DNA of 64,000 nt from Clostridiales bacterium PH28_bin88 (GCA_000987045.1 LAKY01000032.1:2923-66922); one strand, 5' to 3'. Counted from the first letter of the stretch, positions 26,030-36,096 are shown. Notes: generated from the letters alone by a model not told the origin. Numbers and translations are program-made.

Positions 26030-27637
26030 TTACTCCGGAGTGTCCTTGCCGGGAACGGCGGGCCGCTGCCCGGGGTCCTGCCGCACCTGGTTGGAGCTCC
26101 CGATAGATTCCGGCCGCGTGCGCATAGCCCACCAGGGCGCCCTGATGAGGATGTCCTTCAGGTCCCTGCGGCTGAACGGCGCCACCGGCGACAGGTACGG
26201 CACACCGAAGGACCTGAGGGAAACCAGGTGGGCCAGGAGGATCACCGAAGCCATCATGATACCCGGCAAGCCGAGGACCGCGGCGATGGTCATCATGGGG
26301 AACCGCAGCATCCTGAGGCTATAGATCAGCTTGTAGCTCGGTACCGAAAAGGAGGCGATGCCGGTGAAGGCGACCACTATCACCATGGCCGGGGAAACCA
26401 GCCCGGCCCGCACCGCCGCATCCCCGATGATCAACGCGCCCACGATGCTCACCGCCTGGCCTACCGGCCGGGGCAGGCGGATTCCCGCCTCCCGCAGGGC
26501 CTCGAAGGCCAGTTCCATGAGCAACGCTTCCACCAGGGCGGGATAGGGGACCCCTTCCCGGGCGCCGGCAATGGTCAGGGCCAGGCTGGTGGGCAGCAGT
26601 TCGTGGTGGATGGTGGTGACGGCAATGTACAGGGAGGGCAGGTACAGGGTAAAGAGAAATCCCATGAAACGCCCCCACCGGAGGAGGGTGCCAAAGTGGT
26701 ACAGCGTGTAGTAGTCCTCGCTGGCCTGAAAAAACTGGAGGAAAACCGCGGGTACCACCAGCACGAAGGGGGTGCCGTCCACCAGGATGGCCACCCGCCC
26801 CTCCAGCAGGGCGGCGGCAATCTTGTCAGGGCGTTCGCTGTATTCAATCAGGGGGAAGGGTGTATAGGGGTGGTCCCGGAGGAACTCTTCCAGGTAGCCG
26901 CTTTCCAGGACGCTATCGGTATCGATGCGGCCCAGCCTTCGCCGCACCTCCGCCAGCACCCCTTCATTGACAATATCCTTTATATAAGCGATGGTCACGT
27001 CGGTCCGCGTAGCCCGCCCGACCGGCATCGTCTCAAACCTCAGGTCGGGACTCTTGATGCGGCGGCGCAGCAGCGCGGTATTAGTCCGTAAAGTCTCGAC
27101 AAAACCGTCCCGGGGTCCCCGGACCGCCCCCTCGGTTATCGGTTCCGAGATGCCCCTGCTCTCCCACCCCCGCGTGACCACCACCAGGGCGACCGGGAAC
27201 CCGTCTACCAGCAGGGCGGTGTCTCCCGACAGCACCCCGTGGATGATTTTTTGCAGGTCTGGCTCCTCTTTTACATCAGCCATGGTGAGCAGGCTTTCCT
27301 TGATATCTGCCATGGATAGCCCCGGTGACTGTTTTTCCACGGTACCGGTCCGAGATGCGTCTAGCATCAAAGATTTCATGATGTGCTCGTGCACCGATGG
27401 TTTTCCCGCCAGGCCGTCCACAAATACCAGCGCGGCGCGCACCGGGGGATGCACGCCGATGTCGAACTCCCTCACCACGATATCCGGGCTGTCACCCAGG
27501 ATACTCCTCACCTGCCGGAGATTGGCGGCCAGGCCGCGGGACAGGAAAATATCCGGCCCGCCGGGGTGCGCAATTCCCGACGGCGACCTGTTTTTACCCC
27601 ATACGGAACGGATTTTGGCTACCAGTTTCGCCAGCAT
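26030..27637 (-). CDS. gerA: GerA spore germination protein, A subunit
   Basis: This 535-residue GerA-family protein has an N-terminal soluble domain (residues 1-290, containing RIDTDSVLESGYLEEFL and LLEGRVAILVDGTPF) and a C-terminal membrane domain with about five hydrophobic segments (about 295-480). It is the first gene of a complete gerA-gerB-gerC operon. The collapsed second copy at 13.0-13.5 kb is clearly homologous to residues around 205-290. The germinant cannot be predicted. Confidence 0.93.
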   Translation of the reverse strand: MLAKLVAKIRSVWGKNRSPSGIAHPGGPDIFLSRGLAANLRQVRSILGDSPDIVVREFDIGVHPPVRAALVFVDGLAGKPSVHEHIMKSLMLDASRTGTVEKQSPGLSMADIKESLLTMADVKEEPDLQKIIHGVLSGDTALLVDGFPVALVVVTRGWESRGISEPITEGAVRGPRDGFVETLRTNTALLRRRIKSPDLRFETMPVGRATRTDVTIAYIKDIVNEGVLAEVRRRLGRIDTDSVLESGYLEEFLRDHPYTPFPLIEYSERPDKIAAALLEGRVAILVDGTPFVLVVPAVFLQFFQASEDYYTLYHFGTLLRWGRFMGFLFTLYLPSLYIAVTTIHHELLPTSLALTIAGAREGVPYPALVEALLMELAFEALREAGIRLPRPVGQAVSIVGALIIGDAAVRAGLVSPAMVIVVAFTGIASFSVPSYKLIYSLRMLRFPMMTIAAVLGLPGIMMASVILLAHLVSLRSFGVPYLSPVAPFSRRDLKDILIRAPWWAMRTRPESIGSSNQVRQDPGQRPAVPGKDTPE

Positions 27638-28030
27638 GGAGGACCACCTTTTCCCGCCTTTGGTTTACCGATAGTTAGCTTTTGCAGTTTTAACTTAAAA
27701 TAAGCGGGAATTGGCTCCTTGGCGAGTGCCTTTGCCATGCTGGCCCACGGGCGTAACGTGGGGAGTTGGGCGCCGGGGGAACTGCTGAAGCCCTGGCGGC
27801 AGCCGGGATTTTCGGCGAGTAGCCCAGGGCTTACGGTACGGGAGTAGCGGAGATGGTGAAGGCCACCAGCGTCTGGAAAAAGCAAGCGGACCTGGTCCGC
27901 ACCTACCCTCACCCGCATGGGGCATATTTACGGGAAAGGGGTTTACAGGCAGGAGGCGGAAGGTACCTTCCACCAGGCCTTGAGCAACCTTGAAGTGACC
28001 ACCCAGGTTCGGGATCCCTTGTGGGGTATG
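27638..28030. other. Intergenic stretch without a supported gene
   Basis: About 390 bases between gerA and the TusA-like gene. Plus-strand open segments exist (for example a 46-codon frame from 27853 and a second frame near 27918-28020), and together they could be a frameshifted remnant, but no family is recognisable. The promoter of the ger operon should lie near 27660-27720. Confidence 0.3.
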
Positions 28031-28288
28031 TTAGCCCTTTTTTATTTTTATCACCCATTCCCCGTTACTAATAGAGTCAACTCCTAAGACGCTACAATCT
28101 TTATCCTGAATTGTATCCGGTACATCCCTGGTCGCAGCGGCACAGTCCACCAGAAGATCCAAACGGCTTGCTAACGGCAGTTTCTCCAATAGTGAAACCA
28201 CAGCATATTTAGGGTACGGGCACATCCATCCCCGCATATCAACTTGAAAATGATTATTGTCTATCTTTACCGGCTTAAGTTGTTTCAT
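28031..28288 (-). CDS. tsuB: TusA-like sulfur carrier (YeeD/TsuB type)
   Basis: About 85 residues. The motif MRGWMCPYPKYAV carries the CPxP signature of TusA-family sulfur carriers. I use the ATG at 28288, which starts MKQLKPVKIDNNHFQ and overlaps the transporter stop by 14 bases; the longer frame to 28450 is inside the transporter gene. In characterised systems the YeeD/TsuB protein helps a YeeE/TsuA transporter take up thiosulfate. Confidence 0.8.
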   Translation of the reverse strand: MKQLKPVKIDNNHFQVDMRGWMCPYPKYAVVSLLEKLPLASRLDLLVDCAAATRDVPDTIQDKDCSVLGVDSISNGEWVIKIKKG

Positions 28289-29498
28289 GTTTCCCTGCCT
28301 CCACCCAAAGGATAAACAAATAAAACAGCAACAAGAAGGCATAAGTGAACGCCAGTGCTCCACCCCACCCGAATACATCTGGCAGGTAGACCGGCTTCCC
28401 GTACAACCACCCTTGGCCAACCTTCTGGCCGTAGATGTGCACCCATGCACCGGAAATTAACATTCCGCTTAATATCGCAATCCAAGAACGGGTGTAGCCT
28501 TCACCACTTCGTACAAGGATCCCCAGGCCACATCCCCCGGCGAGAGTCATGCCAATGCCAAATATAAAGCCGCCTACAATGTTATGCCACCCTGCGGGGA
28601 AAACCATATGCTGGGGTTGGTAACCCTGACCCTTAAGAATTGCAAAGCCCAGGACGCCAACAGCCATACTCAGCAAAACCCACTTCATGACCTTACCGTT
28701 ACGGCTGATCAGGATCTCACGGAAAGCCGTCACGAAACAGAGACGAGATCGCTGGATAATAATGCCAAAAAGCGCCCCGAACAATAGGAGTCCCGCGTTT
28801 TTAGGTAACTTAAAATAGTAATAAAGAAAAGCGAGGGCAAAGATCAGGCCAAATATCATCATACCCTGCACAGGTTGAAGGGAGGTTCGTTGCGGCCTGA
28901 TAGCAAAACCATTAGGGGCATTGCTAAAATCCACATTTTGTATGGATTTGCCCAACTGGTATTGTAAAACCTTACCTCCGACATAAGCGCCCAGCAACAG
29001 GCCTACGGCCGCTAACGGCCCGCTCAAGGAAAAGGCCATGGTGGCTACCCAAAATCCGCCCACGTTACACGGTGGCATCAGAACGGTGCCAAAGCCCATC
29101 AAGATGCCTCCCGCAACGCCCGTGAGGTACCCTTGCAAATTTTCCTTTCTGATTTTAAATTCACAAGCTATTAGAGAAGCGCCAAGCGCCCCCAAAATAA
29201 TCCCTATGTCCAACAAGCTATGCATGTCCAAGTAGATAGCCTTTACAGGATAAGGAACAAACGGGCTTTCCGTCTTGAACCCCAGTAAGTTATAAACTCC
29301 GCTACCCCACATGGCCATTTGCGGAAAGACGCCTAAGGCACGAGCGTACATGAACATGAACAAGTTGGTAATAGCCAGGGCTATGGCCCCGATGCCTAAC
29401 GGCCAGGGTCGTTTGAAAATTTGAATCCAAACCTCCCTTAAAGATTGCCAAACGAATTCCTGCTTCTTTACCGTTCCAACAGTCTTTTCAATAGCCAA
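28275..29498 (-). CDS. tsuA: YeeE/YedE (TsuA-like) thiosulfate-type transporter
   Basis: This 407-residue polytopic protein has two homologous halves with YeeE/YedE repeats: MGFGTVLMPPCNVGGFWVA in the first half and GIGMTLAGGCGLGILVRSG in the second, each with the conserved glycine/cysteine segment that lines the thiosulfate path in TsuA. The N-terminal extension (residues 1-55) holds one more helix. It starts with AAGGAGGG upstream and is followed by the TusA-like partner, so thiosulfate or a related sulfur compound is the likely substrate. Confidence 0.82.
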   Translation of the reverse strand: MAIEKTVGTVKKQEFVWQSLREVWIQIFKRPWPLGIGAIALAITNLFMFMYARALGVFPQMAMWGSGVYNLLGFKTESPFVPYPVKAIYLDMHSLLDIGIILGALGASLIACEFKIRKENLQGYLTGVAGGILMGFGTVLMPPCNVGGFWVATMAFSLSGPLAAVGLLLGAYVGGKVLQYQLGKSIQNVDFSNAPNGFAIRPQRTSLQPVQGMMIFGLIFALAFLYYYFKLPKNAGLLLFGALFGIIIQRSRLCFVTAFREILISRNGKVMKWVLLSMAVGVLGFAILKGQGYQPQHMVFPAGWHNIVGGFIFGIGMTLAGGCGLGILVRSGEGYTRSWIAILSGMLISGAWVHIYGQKVGQGWLYGKPVYLPDVFGWGGALAFTYAFLLLFYLFILWVEAGKHETT

Positions 29499-29749
29499 AA
29501 ACTTCCCTCCTTCAGGTGTGGTAAAATGGTAAGATCCCCATTTACATGTGTCTATTACAAACGGATTTATTCTAGTTGGATAGCAAAATACCTTTTATAT
29601 TTGTAATAAAATTCTTTTATTGTTTGTCGAGTGCTCAATGAAGCCTTTTTATTGATAGTATCAGTCCCCGCTACGGTGGGTGCCTCTTGGAAATATGTGG
29701 AGTACAAAGTCCAGTCGACCAGGCCAAAGGCCGAGCATCCCTTGCGATG

Positions 29750-30176
29750 CTACGGCCGGGAATTTTTTTGCGTGATTTCTCTGAGACAGTGGAGGGTATA
29801 ATCTATGTCCTCCCTGGTGTTAAAAAGCCCGATACTGAAGCGTAATGTGCCGTGAGGAAACGTCCCGATGGTCCTATGGGCCACAGGAGCGCAGTGAAGC
29901 CCGGGACGGGCCATAACGCCGTACTCCTGGTCCAGCATAAAACACGCCTGGGCGTTGTCCATGCGGGCCAGATTGATGGAAATTGTCCCTGTCTGCCGTG
30001 CCGCATTTTTCGGGCCGTAGACACTCACGCCCGGCAACTCCTGCAGCCCTTCCAGCAACCTGGCTGTCAGTTCAATCTCCTTCTGCCGGACCTCTTGCAC
30101 CCCGACCCTCAGCAGGTGCCTGACCCCGGCCCCCAACCCCACTATCCCGGCAGCATTTAAGGTACCGCTTTGTCTG
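29750..30176 (-). pseudogene. Cysteine desulfurase-family fragment (C-terminal part)
   Basis: From SGTLNAAGIVGLGAGVRHLL to the stop the frame matches the last third of class V aminotransferase/cysteine desulfurase-family proteins, including YGVMARPGLHCAP with the active-site cysteine and FPHGTLRFSIGLFNT. The N-terminal two thirds, including the PLP lysine, are missing. Upstream of about 30176 the frame has no further similarity and the DNA instead encodes a methyltransferase fragment on the other strand. Confidence 0.75.
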
Positions 30177-30501
30177 CACATTTGTGGAAAAACCCTGCCC
30201 ATCATCGAAATGATGGCGGCAACGGGAGCTGATATTTTAAGCATTGACCAAATTGATATTAAAGACGCAAAAGATCTGGCGGGAAGTAAAACCTGCTTGT
30301 TCGGTAATGTCAAGCCCGCGGAAATCCTCCTTAAAGGGACCCCGGAGATGGTGATGGCGGAGGTGAAGGACATTATTGAAAAAGCCGGAGACAGCCCCCG
30401 CGGATTAATCGTCTCTTCCGGGTGGCGAGATTCCGTTCAATACCGCGCCGGAAAACATTGATGCCCTGATTAATGCTACGAGAATTTACGGGCGATTATA
30501 G
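30177..30501 (+). pseudogene. Uroporphyrinogen decarboxylase/MtaA-family fragment with frameshift
   Basis: The frame starts abruptly at HICGKTLPIIEMM and continues ATGADILSIDQIDI and LFGNVKPAEILLKGTPEMV, the C-terminal third of the UroD/corrinoid methyltransferase family. Near 30421 the frame shifts by one base; after the shift GEIPFNTAPENIDALINATR follows to a TAG at 30499-30501, the usual family C-terminus. It abuts the truncated end of the cysteine desulfurase fragment. Confidence 0.75.
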
Positions 30502-30517
30502 AAAGCAGGTCCATGTA

Positions 30518-31222
30518 ATGGCACTGACAGAAAAAGAACGCCTGCTAACCATTCTTGACCGGAGAGTTGCCGACCGCCCCGCGGTCATTTGCCCGGGGGG
30601 CATGATGAGTGCGGCAACCGCGGAGGTACTCAGGAAAGCAAAAGGTAATTTTCATACGGACCCGCTGGTCATGGCCGAAACAGCCGAAGAAATTCGGCTC
30701 GCCACCGGTTTTGAGAACCTTGGCGTGCCCTTTTGTATGATCGGCTTCGCCCGCCGGCAGATTGCCGCCGGCGCTGACGTTATTGCCATCGCCGATCCTG
30801 CAGCTACCGGGGAAATTCTGGGCAGTTTCAATTTCCGGGAGTTCGTCAGCCCTCTCCTGGCCCGCCTGGTAAGGGAAATCCGGGCGGCCGGCGCCGGAGC
30901 GATTGTCCATATTTGTGGGGATGCCGCGGTGATTTTGGACGAACTTACCAATATTAAAGGAGCAGCCTTCAGTTTTGATTCTATGGTGAACATGAAAATA
31001 GCCAAAGAAAAGCTGGAAGTCTTTCCTCTGATGGGCAACATCAGTACCCATCTCCTCCATCAGGGAACCCCGGATAGAATCATCCGGGCAATTAAACGTA
31101 CTTTCGATTGTGGGGTTGAGATCATTTCCCCCGCCTGTGGCATCAGCAGGCAAACCCCATTGGCCAATTTGAAGACTCTAACCGGTACCGTAAAAGGGCT
31201 GAACAATGATGACAGGTCGTAA
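30518..31222 (+). pseudogene. MtaA/CmuA-family methyltransferase with internal deletion
   Basis: The frame is open, but compared with MtaA/CmuA proteins (about 340 residues) roughly 110 residues are missing: GFENLGVPFCM joins directly to IGFARRQIAAGADVIAIADP. The N-terminal ICPGGMMS motif and the C-terminal HICGDAA and GVEIISPACG zinc/cobalamin-interface motifs are present. The loss removes part of the TIM barrel, so activity is unlikely. These proteins transfer methyl groups between corrinoid proteins and coenzyme M or folate. Confidence 0.7.
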
Positions 31223-31315
31223 GAGAGTATGGGCCGCCCTCCAAGGCGGTCCTTTAGACCACCCGCCCAAAGGAGAAATCCTGATTCGCCAGGTACAGGG
31301 GCACGAGCACTGCCT

Positions 31316-32020
31316 TCAGGTCCCCCGCACCTCGACGCTGGCAAAATAACCCGCCACCTTCTCCGCCATGTTTTTCAACCTGCTGATTTCGTACGGGCGT
31401 CGACCCGAGAAGGTCACATCAAGCACGGTGCCCGGCCTGTACTGCTGCAGGACATACTTTTGGGCCCCCGCCAGCCACCCGGCTATTGATAACACCTCTT
31501 CGTCGTTGATAAGACCCGGCGCCACCGTGGTGCGGAACTCGTAACGGATGTCGCCGGTCACCAGCAGATGGATCGACGACCGGATGTCTTCAAGGTTAAC
31601 CGGTGTGCGGGTGACCTCCCGGTACCTGCCGGGCGCAGCCTTGATGTCCATGGCCACGTAATCCAGCAGGTCGCGTTTCAGCAATTGGCTTAAGACCCTT
31701 GGGTTGCTGCCGTTGGTGTCCAGCTTGACCTTGAACCCCAGTTCCTTAACCTGACCCGCGAAAGTACCGATCTCTTTATGTAAGGTCGGCTCACCCCCGG
31801 TGATGCAGACCCCGTCCATCAGCCCCTTTCTTTTGACCAGAAATGCCAAGACTTCCTCTCCGGAAATGCGGGGAAGATTCTCCGGCTCCAGTACCAGTTC
31901 TGGATTGTGGCAGTAGGGGCAGCGCATGTTGCACCCGCTCACAAACACGGTAGCGCAGATGTTTCCCGGGAAGTCCACCAGGCTTACTTTATGCATCCCC
32001 CTGATCACCACCGGTTGCAC
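31316..32020 (-). CDS. nrdG: Anaerobic ribonucleotide reductase activating protein
   Basis: A 234-residue radical-SAM enzyme. CNMRCPYC holds the [4Fe-4S] cluster, followed by GGEPTL. It generates the glycyl radical on NrdD. The GTG at 32020 gives the family-typical start (VQPVVIRGMHKVSLVDFPG) four bases after the nrdD stop; a longer frame to 32056 overlaps nrdD. Confidence 0.9.
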   Translation of the reverse strand: MQPVVIRGMHKVSLVDFPGNICATVFVSGCNMRCPYCHNPELVLEPENLPRISGEEVLAFLVKRKGLMDGVCITGGEPTLHKEIGTFAGQVKELGFKVKLDTNGSNPRVLSQLLKRDLLDYVAMDIKAAPGRYREVTRTPVNLEDIRSSIHLLVTGDIRYEFRTTVAPGLINDEEVLSIAGWLAGAQKYVLQQYRPGTVLDVTFSGRRPYEISRLKNMAEKVAGYFASVEVRGT

Positions 32021-32024
32021 CCCG

Positions 32025-34103
32025 CTATCCTGCCAGGTACTCTTTCCGCTCGGCAAATTCGCTGCGCTTGCCCCTGTTCCAGTTCTGGATGGGACGGTAA
32101 AAGCCCACCACCCTGCTCCACACCTCTGTCTCCCGGCCGCATACGGAGCAGGTGAAATGCTCGCCCGCGAGGTAGCCGTGGTCCGGACACACGCTGAAGG
32201 TGGGGGTGACGGTAAAGTACGGTACCCGGTAGTTTTCCATCACCCGCCGGAGCAACCTGGTAACGGCGACCACGTCATCAAGGCGTTCGCCGATAAACCC
32301 GTGGAACACCGTGCCGCCGGTATACCTGACCTGCAGCTCCTCCTGCAGGTCCAGGGCGGCAAAAAGGTCCTCGGTGAAATTTACCGGCAGGTGGGTGGAG
32401 TTGGTGTAATAAGGCTCTTCCCGCCCTGCGGTGATGATATCGGGGTAGATCTGCCGGTCAAGCCGGGCCAACCGGTAGGCGGTCCCCTCCGCCGGGGTAG
32501 CCTCCAGGTTGAACATCTGCCCTGTCTCTTCCTGGTAGGCGAGCAGGACCTGCCGCATGAAGTCCAGCACCTCCAGGGCAAAACGGTGGCCCTCCGGTGT
32601 GGTGATGTCCCGTCCCATGAAATTGAGCAGGGCCTCGTTCATCCCCACCAGGCCGATGGTGTTGAAGTGGTTGTGCCAGTAGATGCCAAAACGCTGCTTG
32701 ACCGCCTGCAGGTAGTGCCGGGAATAGGGGTATAGCCCTGCTTCCGCCAGCCTTTCCAGGATATTTTTCTTGATCAGCAGGCTCTCCTTGGCCAGGTCCA
32801 TCAGGCCCTTCACCCGCCTGAAAAAGTCTTCCTTTGATTTGGACAGGTAGCCGGTGCGCGGCATATTCAGGGTGACCACCCCGATGGAACCTGTCAGCGG
32901 GTTGGCCCCAAACAGGCCGCCGCCGCGCTTTTGAAGTTCCCGGTTGTCGATGCGCAGCCGGCAGCACATGCTGCGGACGTCCTCGGGAGAGAGGTCGGAG
33001 TTGATGAAGTTGGCGAAATAGGGGATGCCGTACCTGGCCGTCATCTCCATGATCCTGGCAACTACCTGGCTGTCCCAGTCGAAGTCCGGCGAAACGTTAT
33101 AGGTGGGGATGGGGAAGCTGAAGATCCGCCCCCGCGCGTCTCCTTCCATCATCACCTCGCAAAAGGCGGTGTTAAGCATGTCCATCTCTTTTTGGAACTC
33201 GCCGTAACGGGCACTTTGCAACTCGCCCCCGATGATCACCGGCTCCTCTGCCAGCATCTCAGGCACCACCACGTCCATGGTGATGTTGACAAAGGGGGTC
33301 TGGAAACCCACCCGGGTGGGCACATTAAGATTGAAAACAAACTCCTGCAGCGCCTGCTTGACCTCCCGGTAGCCCAGGCCATCACGGGCCACAAAAGGAG
33401 CCAGGTAGGTATCGAAGTTGGCAAAGGCCTGGGCGCCGGCGGCCTCACCCTGCAGGGTATAGAAGAAATTAACTACCTGCCCCAGGGCGGTACGAAAATG
33501 CCTGGCCGGAGAACTCTCGATCTTCTGGGCCACCCCGCCGAACCCTTGCAATAAAAGGTCGGCCAGGCTCCAACCGCAACAGTAAGGGGCCAAAAGGCCC
33601 AGGTCGTGGATATGGAAATCCCCGCTCTGATGGGCCTCCCGCACCTCAGCGGGATAAACCTTCTCCAGCCAGTACCTGGAGGTAACCGCCGAGATCAGGT
33701 GGTTATTGAGTCCCTGCAAGGAGTAGTTCATGTTGCTGTTTTCGTTCACCCGCCAGTCCCTGCCGCTGACGTACTCCTCGATCATGTTCTGGGCATTGAC
33801 CAGGAGGTGGCGGAAGTCCCGCAATTCCTCATGTTGTTTGCGGTAGAGGATATACGCCTTGGCTTTTTTGGCGTGCCCGCGCATGATCAGGACCCGCTCC
33901 ACCACATCCTGCACGTCTTCTACAGAAGGTATCCTGTCAGAGAATTCGCGGGCCAGTATCTGAACCACCTCATTGGACAGTTCGCAGGCCAGCCGCCTGT
34001 CTTCGCAGCCCACAGCCCTACCTGCCTTGAAAATGGCGTTGATGATCCTTTCCTGGTCAAAATCCACTACCCTGCCGTCTCTTTTAATGATCTTCTTCAG
34101 CAT
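32025..34103 (-). CDS. nrdD: Anaerobic (class III) ribonucleoside-triphosphate reductase
   Basis: A 692-residue NrdD. An N-terminal ATP-cone (KRDGRVVDFDQERI, residues 5-90) regulates activity; the catalytic barrel follows, with a zinc-binding CPDHGYLAGEHFTCSVC and the C-terminal glycyl-radical segment (VVGFYRPIQNWNRGKR). The enzyme works only without oxygen, supporting an anaerobic host. I chose the ATG at 34103 (MLKKIIKRDGR), the usual N-terminus, rather than the open frame to 34157. Confidence 0.93.
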   Translation of the reverse strand: MLKKIIKRDGRVVDFDQERIINAIFKAGRAVGCEDRRLACELSNEVVQILAREFSDRIPSVEDVQDVVERVLIMRGHAKKAKAYILYRKQHEELRDFRHLLVNAQNMIEEYVSGRDWRVNENSNMNYSLQGLNNHLISAVTSRYWLEKVYPAEVREAHQSGDFHIHDLGLLAPYCCGWSLADLLLQGFGGVAQKIESSPARHFRTALGQVVNFFYTLQGEAAGAQAFANFDTYLAPFVARDGLGYREVKQALQEFVFNLNVPTRVGFQTPFVNITMDVVVPEMLAEEPVIIGGELQSARYGEFQKEMDMLNTAFCEVMMEGDARGRIFSFPIPTYNVSPDFDWDSQVVARIMEMTARYGIPYFANFINSDLSPEDVRSMCCRLRIDNRELQKRGGGLFGANPLTGSIGVVTLNMPRTGYLSKSKEDFFRRVKGLMDLAKESLLIKKNILERLAEAGLYPYSRHYLQAVKQRFGIYWHNHFNTIGLVGMNEALLNFMGRDITTPEGHRFALEVLDFMRQVLLAYQEETGQMFNLEATPAEGTAYRLARLDRQIYPDIITAGREEPYYTNSTHLPVNFTEDLFAALDLQEELQVRYTGGTVFHGFIGERLDDVVAVTRLLRRVMENYRVPYFTVTPTFSVCPDHGYLAGEHFTCSVCGRETEVWSRVVGFYRPIQNWNRGKRSEFAERKEYLAG

Positions 34104-34158
34104 CAGCACCGTCTCCCCGGTTATGATTTCTGCACCAAAAAACCCTCTGCCCCGCAAA

Positions 34159-35013
34159 TTATCCGCGGCCCTTCCCTAAACAACCCCCAATGCAGGCAAA
34201 GAGTTGCGCTTTTGTCCTGGGGACCGGTATACCGGGTGAAAGCAGGCCATTTCTCCTGAGTTGGTTGTAAACCTCCAGCACCCACGGTTTTTCCAGGTGC
34301 GCCTGTTGCAAGAGGGCCTCGTCTTGAAAGACTTGCTCCGGTGTTCCTTCTCCTGCCACAACTCCATCTTTTAGCACATAGATATAGTCCGCCCACGAGA
34401 AGGCCAGGTCAGCGTCATGGGTGGACAGTACCACCGTTTTCCCGCTGCGGCTAATCCTCTCCAATAACTCCATGGTCCTGACGGAATGCCTGGGGTCCAG
34501 CCAGGCTGTCGGTTCGTCGAAAATTAACACCGATGGCTCCATGGCCAAAATGCCGGCAATTGCCACCAGCTTCTTCTGGCCGAAACTCAATAGGTGGGTC
34601 GGCTTGTTCCTGAGATCTGCAACTCCCGTATCCTCCATGGCACGTTCAACCCGCCGCAGCACCTCTTCCTTGCTTAAACCTAGGTTTAACGGGCCGAAGG
34701 AAACCTCCTGCAGGACACTGGCGGAAAACAACTGGGTATCTGGATCCTGGAAGACGATCCCCACGTTCTTGCGTAACTCCATCAGAGCAGCGTGGCCGTA
34801 AGTGACATCCCTCCCGGCAAAGCGGACTTTACCCCGGCTTGGCCGTAAAATGCCGTTAAAGTGGAGGAACAAGGTAGATTTCCCGGCTCCGTTGGGACCC
34901 AAAACAGCCACCTTTTTCCCCTTTTCCACGGCCAGGGACAAACCCTTAATCGCCCTGGTCCCATCAGGATAAATAAATTCTATATCTATGGCCTCAAGGA
35001 TCAGTTCCGCCAA
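34159..35013 (-). CDS. cbiO: ECF-type cobalt transporter ATPase
   Basis: A 284-residue ABC ATPase with Walker A GPNGAGKST, Q-loop FQDPDTQLF, an LLSFGQKK signature (a variant of LSGGQ) and Walker B VLIFDEPTAWLDP. It powers the CbiMNQO importer. Overlap with cbiQ (13 bases) shows it is the last gene of this operon. The C-terminal extension beyond the ABC core is about 50 residues. Confidence 0.92.
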   Translation of the reverse strand: MAELILEAIDIEFIYPDGTRAIKGLSLAVEKGKKVAVLGPNGAGKSTLFLHFNGILRPSRGKVRFAGRDVTYGHAALMELRKNVGIVFQDPDTQLFSASVLQEVSFGPLNLGLSKEEVLRRVERAMEDTGVADLRNKPTHLLSFGQKKLVAIAGILAMEPSVLIFDEPTAWLDPRHSVRTMELLERISRSGKTVVLSTHDADLAFSWADYIYVLKDGVVAGEGTPEQVFQDEALLQQAHLEKPWVLEVYNQLRRNGLLSPGIPVPRTKAQLFACIGGCLGKGRG

Positions 35014-35816
35014 GAAAACCCACCTCCCGTGTACCAGGCCAGCGCGACGAGCAAAAGTTCAGCGACCATAATGATGGCCAGGTTTTGCTTTGAAAGGGTA
35101 TATGTTGACTCCAGCACGTTCAGTTGGCCGTCGTAGCACCTGCTCAACAGGGCGGTGAACATGGCGTGGGAGCGGTGGTAGGACCTGAGGAATAGGGTTG
35201 AGAAAAGCCGGCTCAGGGAAACATAGGAATTTCGCAGGGAAGAGTACCCCAGACGGGAGGTCTGGGAAATGTGGATCCTTTCGGCAGTTTCCATCAGCAC
35301 GAAAATGAACCGGTAAATCAGCGTCATCAACTCGATGAAGATGGACGGAACCTTGAGCCTTCTGAGGACAGCAATAATCTCCACCATGGGAGTGGTTAAC
35401 GAAAGGAAGTAAAGGCAGGAGACCGCCCCCAAGGATTTGAAAAAAAGGTTGGTCGCTACCACGAGGTCCCGGGACCGCACGCCAACGGTATACTCCCCCA
35501 GGGTTATGGCGTAAAGGAAACCGGCCGGGTTTCTGTCGAAGGAAATGGCAATGGTCGCTACGCCGGCCACCAGAAAGGCGGCCGGCACCAGCATCAGCTT
35601 GGCGTAAAATCGCCCGGGTATCCCGGCGCCCATAGTCGTCACTCCGGCCATCAGCATGGTGACGACAAGAAAGGTGACCGGGGAGCGGGAAAAGAGACAG
35701 ACTGTCATTGTAGCGACGGCAAAGAAACACTTCTCCGCCGGGTGCACATGTAAAAACCGGTTGGCATAGGCGTACTGGTCAATGAGCAGCATGCTGCGGT
35801 TCTTCTCCTTTAGCAT
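35001..35816 (-). CDS. cbiQ: ECF-type cobalt transporter transmembrane subunit
   Basis: A 271-residue membrane protein of the CbiQ/EcfT family with five to six hydrophobic segments and the coupling helices near residues 185-230 (SRLGYSSLRNSYVS, SYHRSHAMFTALLSRCYDG) containing the conserved A/S-R-G-like motifs that contact CbiO. Its start overlaps the cbiN end by 38 bases. Confidence 0.9.
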   Translation of the reverse strand: MLKEKNRSMLLIDQYAYANRFLHVHPAEKCFFAVATMTVCLFSRSPVTFLVVTMLMAGVTTMGAGIPGRFYAKLMLVPAAFLVAGVATIAISFDRNPAGFLYAITLGEYTVGVRSRDLVVATNLFFKSLGAVSCLYFLSLTTPMVEIIAVLRRLKVPSIFIELMTLIYRFIFVLMETAERIHISQTSRLGYSSLRNSYVSLSRLFSTLFLRSYHRSHAMFTALLSRCYDGQLNVLESTYTLSKQNLAIIMVAELLLVALAWYTGGGFSWRN

Positions 35817-36096
35817 TGTCCCGGGTCCGCTTGCCCCTTACATACCCGAGGTAATAACCGATAAACCCGCTGCCGATGGCGGCCTGAAGGGCAAAGAGCA
35901 GGCTCTCGATTTCACCGCTGGGCGGTTCCCAGAGGACTTCAAACCAGGGCTGGTAGCCGGGCTGAATTTCCGCGATGACTTCTTCCGCCTGCCCGTCGGC
36001 CCCGCCAAACTCAGCCCCCTGTTTGACCACCAGCGGGGTTACCATCAAAACTAGAACCAGAAGTATAAGTATCAGGTTCGTCCTAGCTGAACTCAT
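35779..36096 (-). CDS. cbiN: Cobalt transport protein CbiN
   Basis: A 105-residue protein with two membrane helices (about 9-27 and 68-88) and an intervening loop containing [12 protein letters not shown] and [21 protein letters not shown], the standard CbiN pattern. It enables cobalt passage through CbiM. Its ATG overlaps the cbiM stop by four bases. Confidence 0.92.
   Translation of the reverse strand: MSSARTNLILILLVLVLMVTPLVVKQGAEFGGADGQAEEVIAEIQPGYQPWFEVLWEPPSGEIESLLFALQAAIGSGFIGYYLGYVRGKRTRDNAKGEEPQHAAH

Noticed and set aside
27695..28030. Gene remnant upstream of gerA
   Set aside because: Two plus-strand frames could be joined by a frameshift, but neither resembles a known protein.
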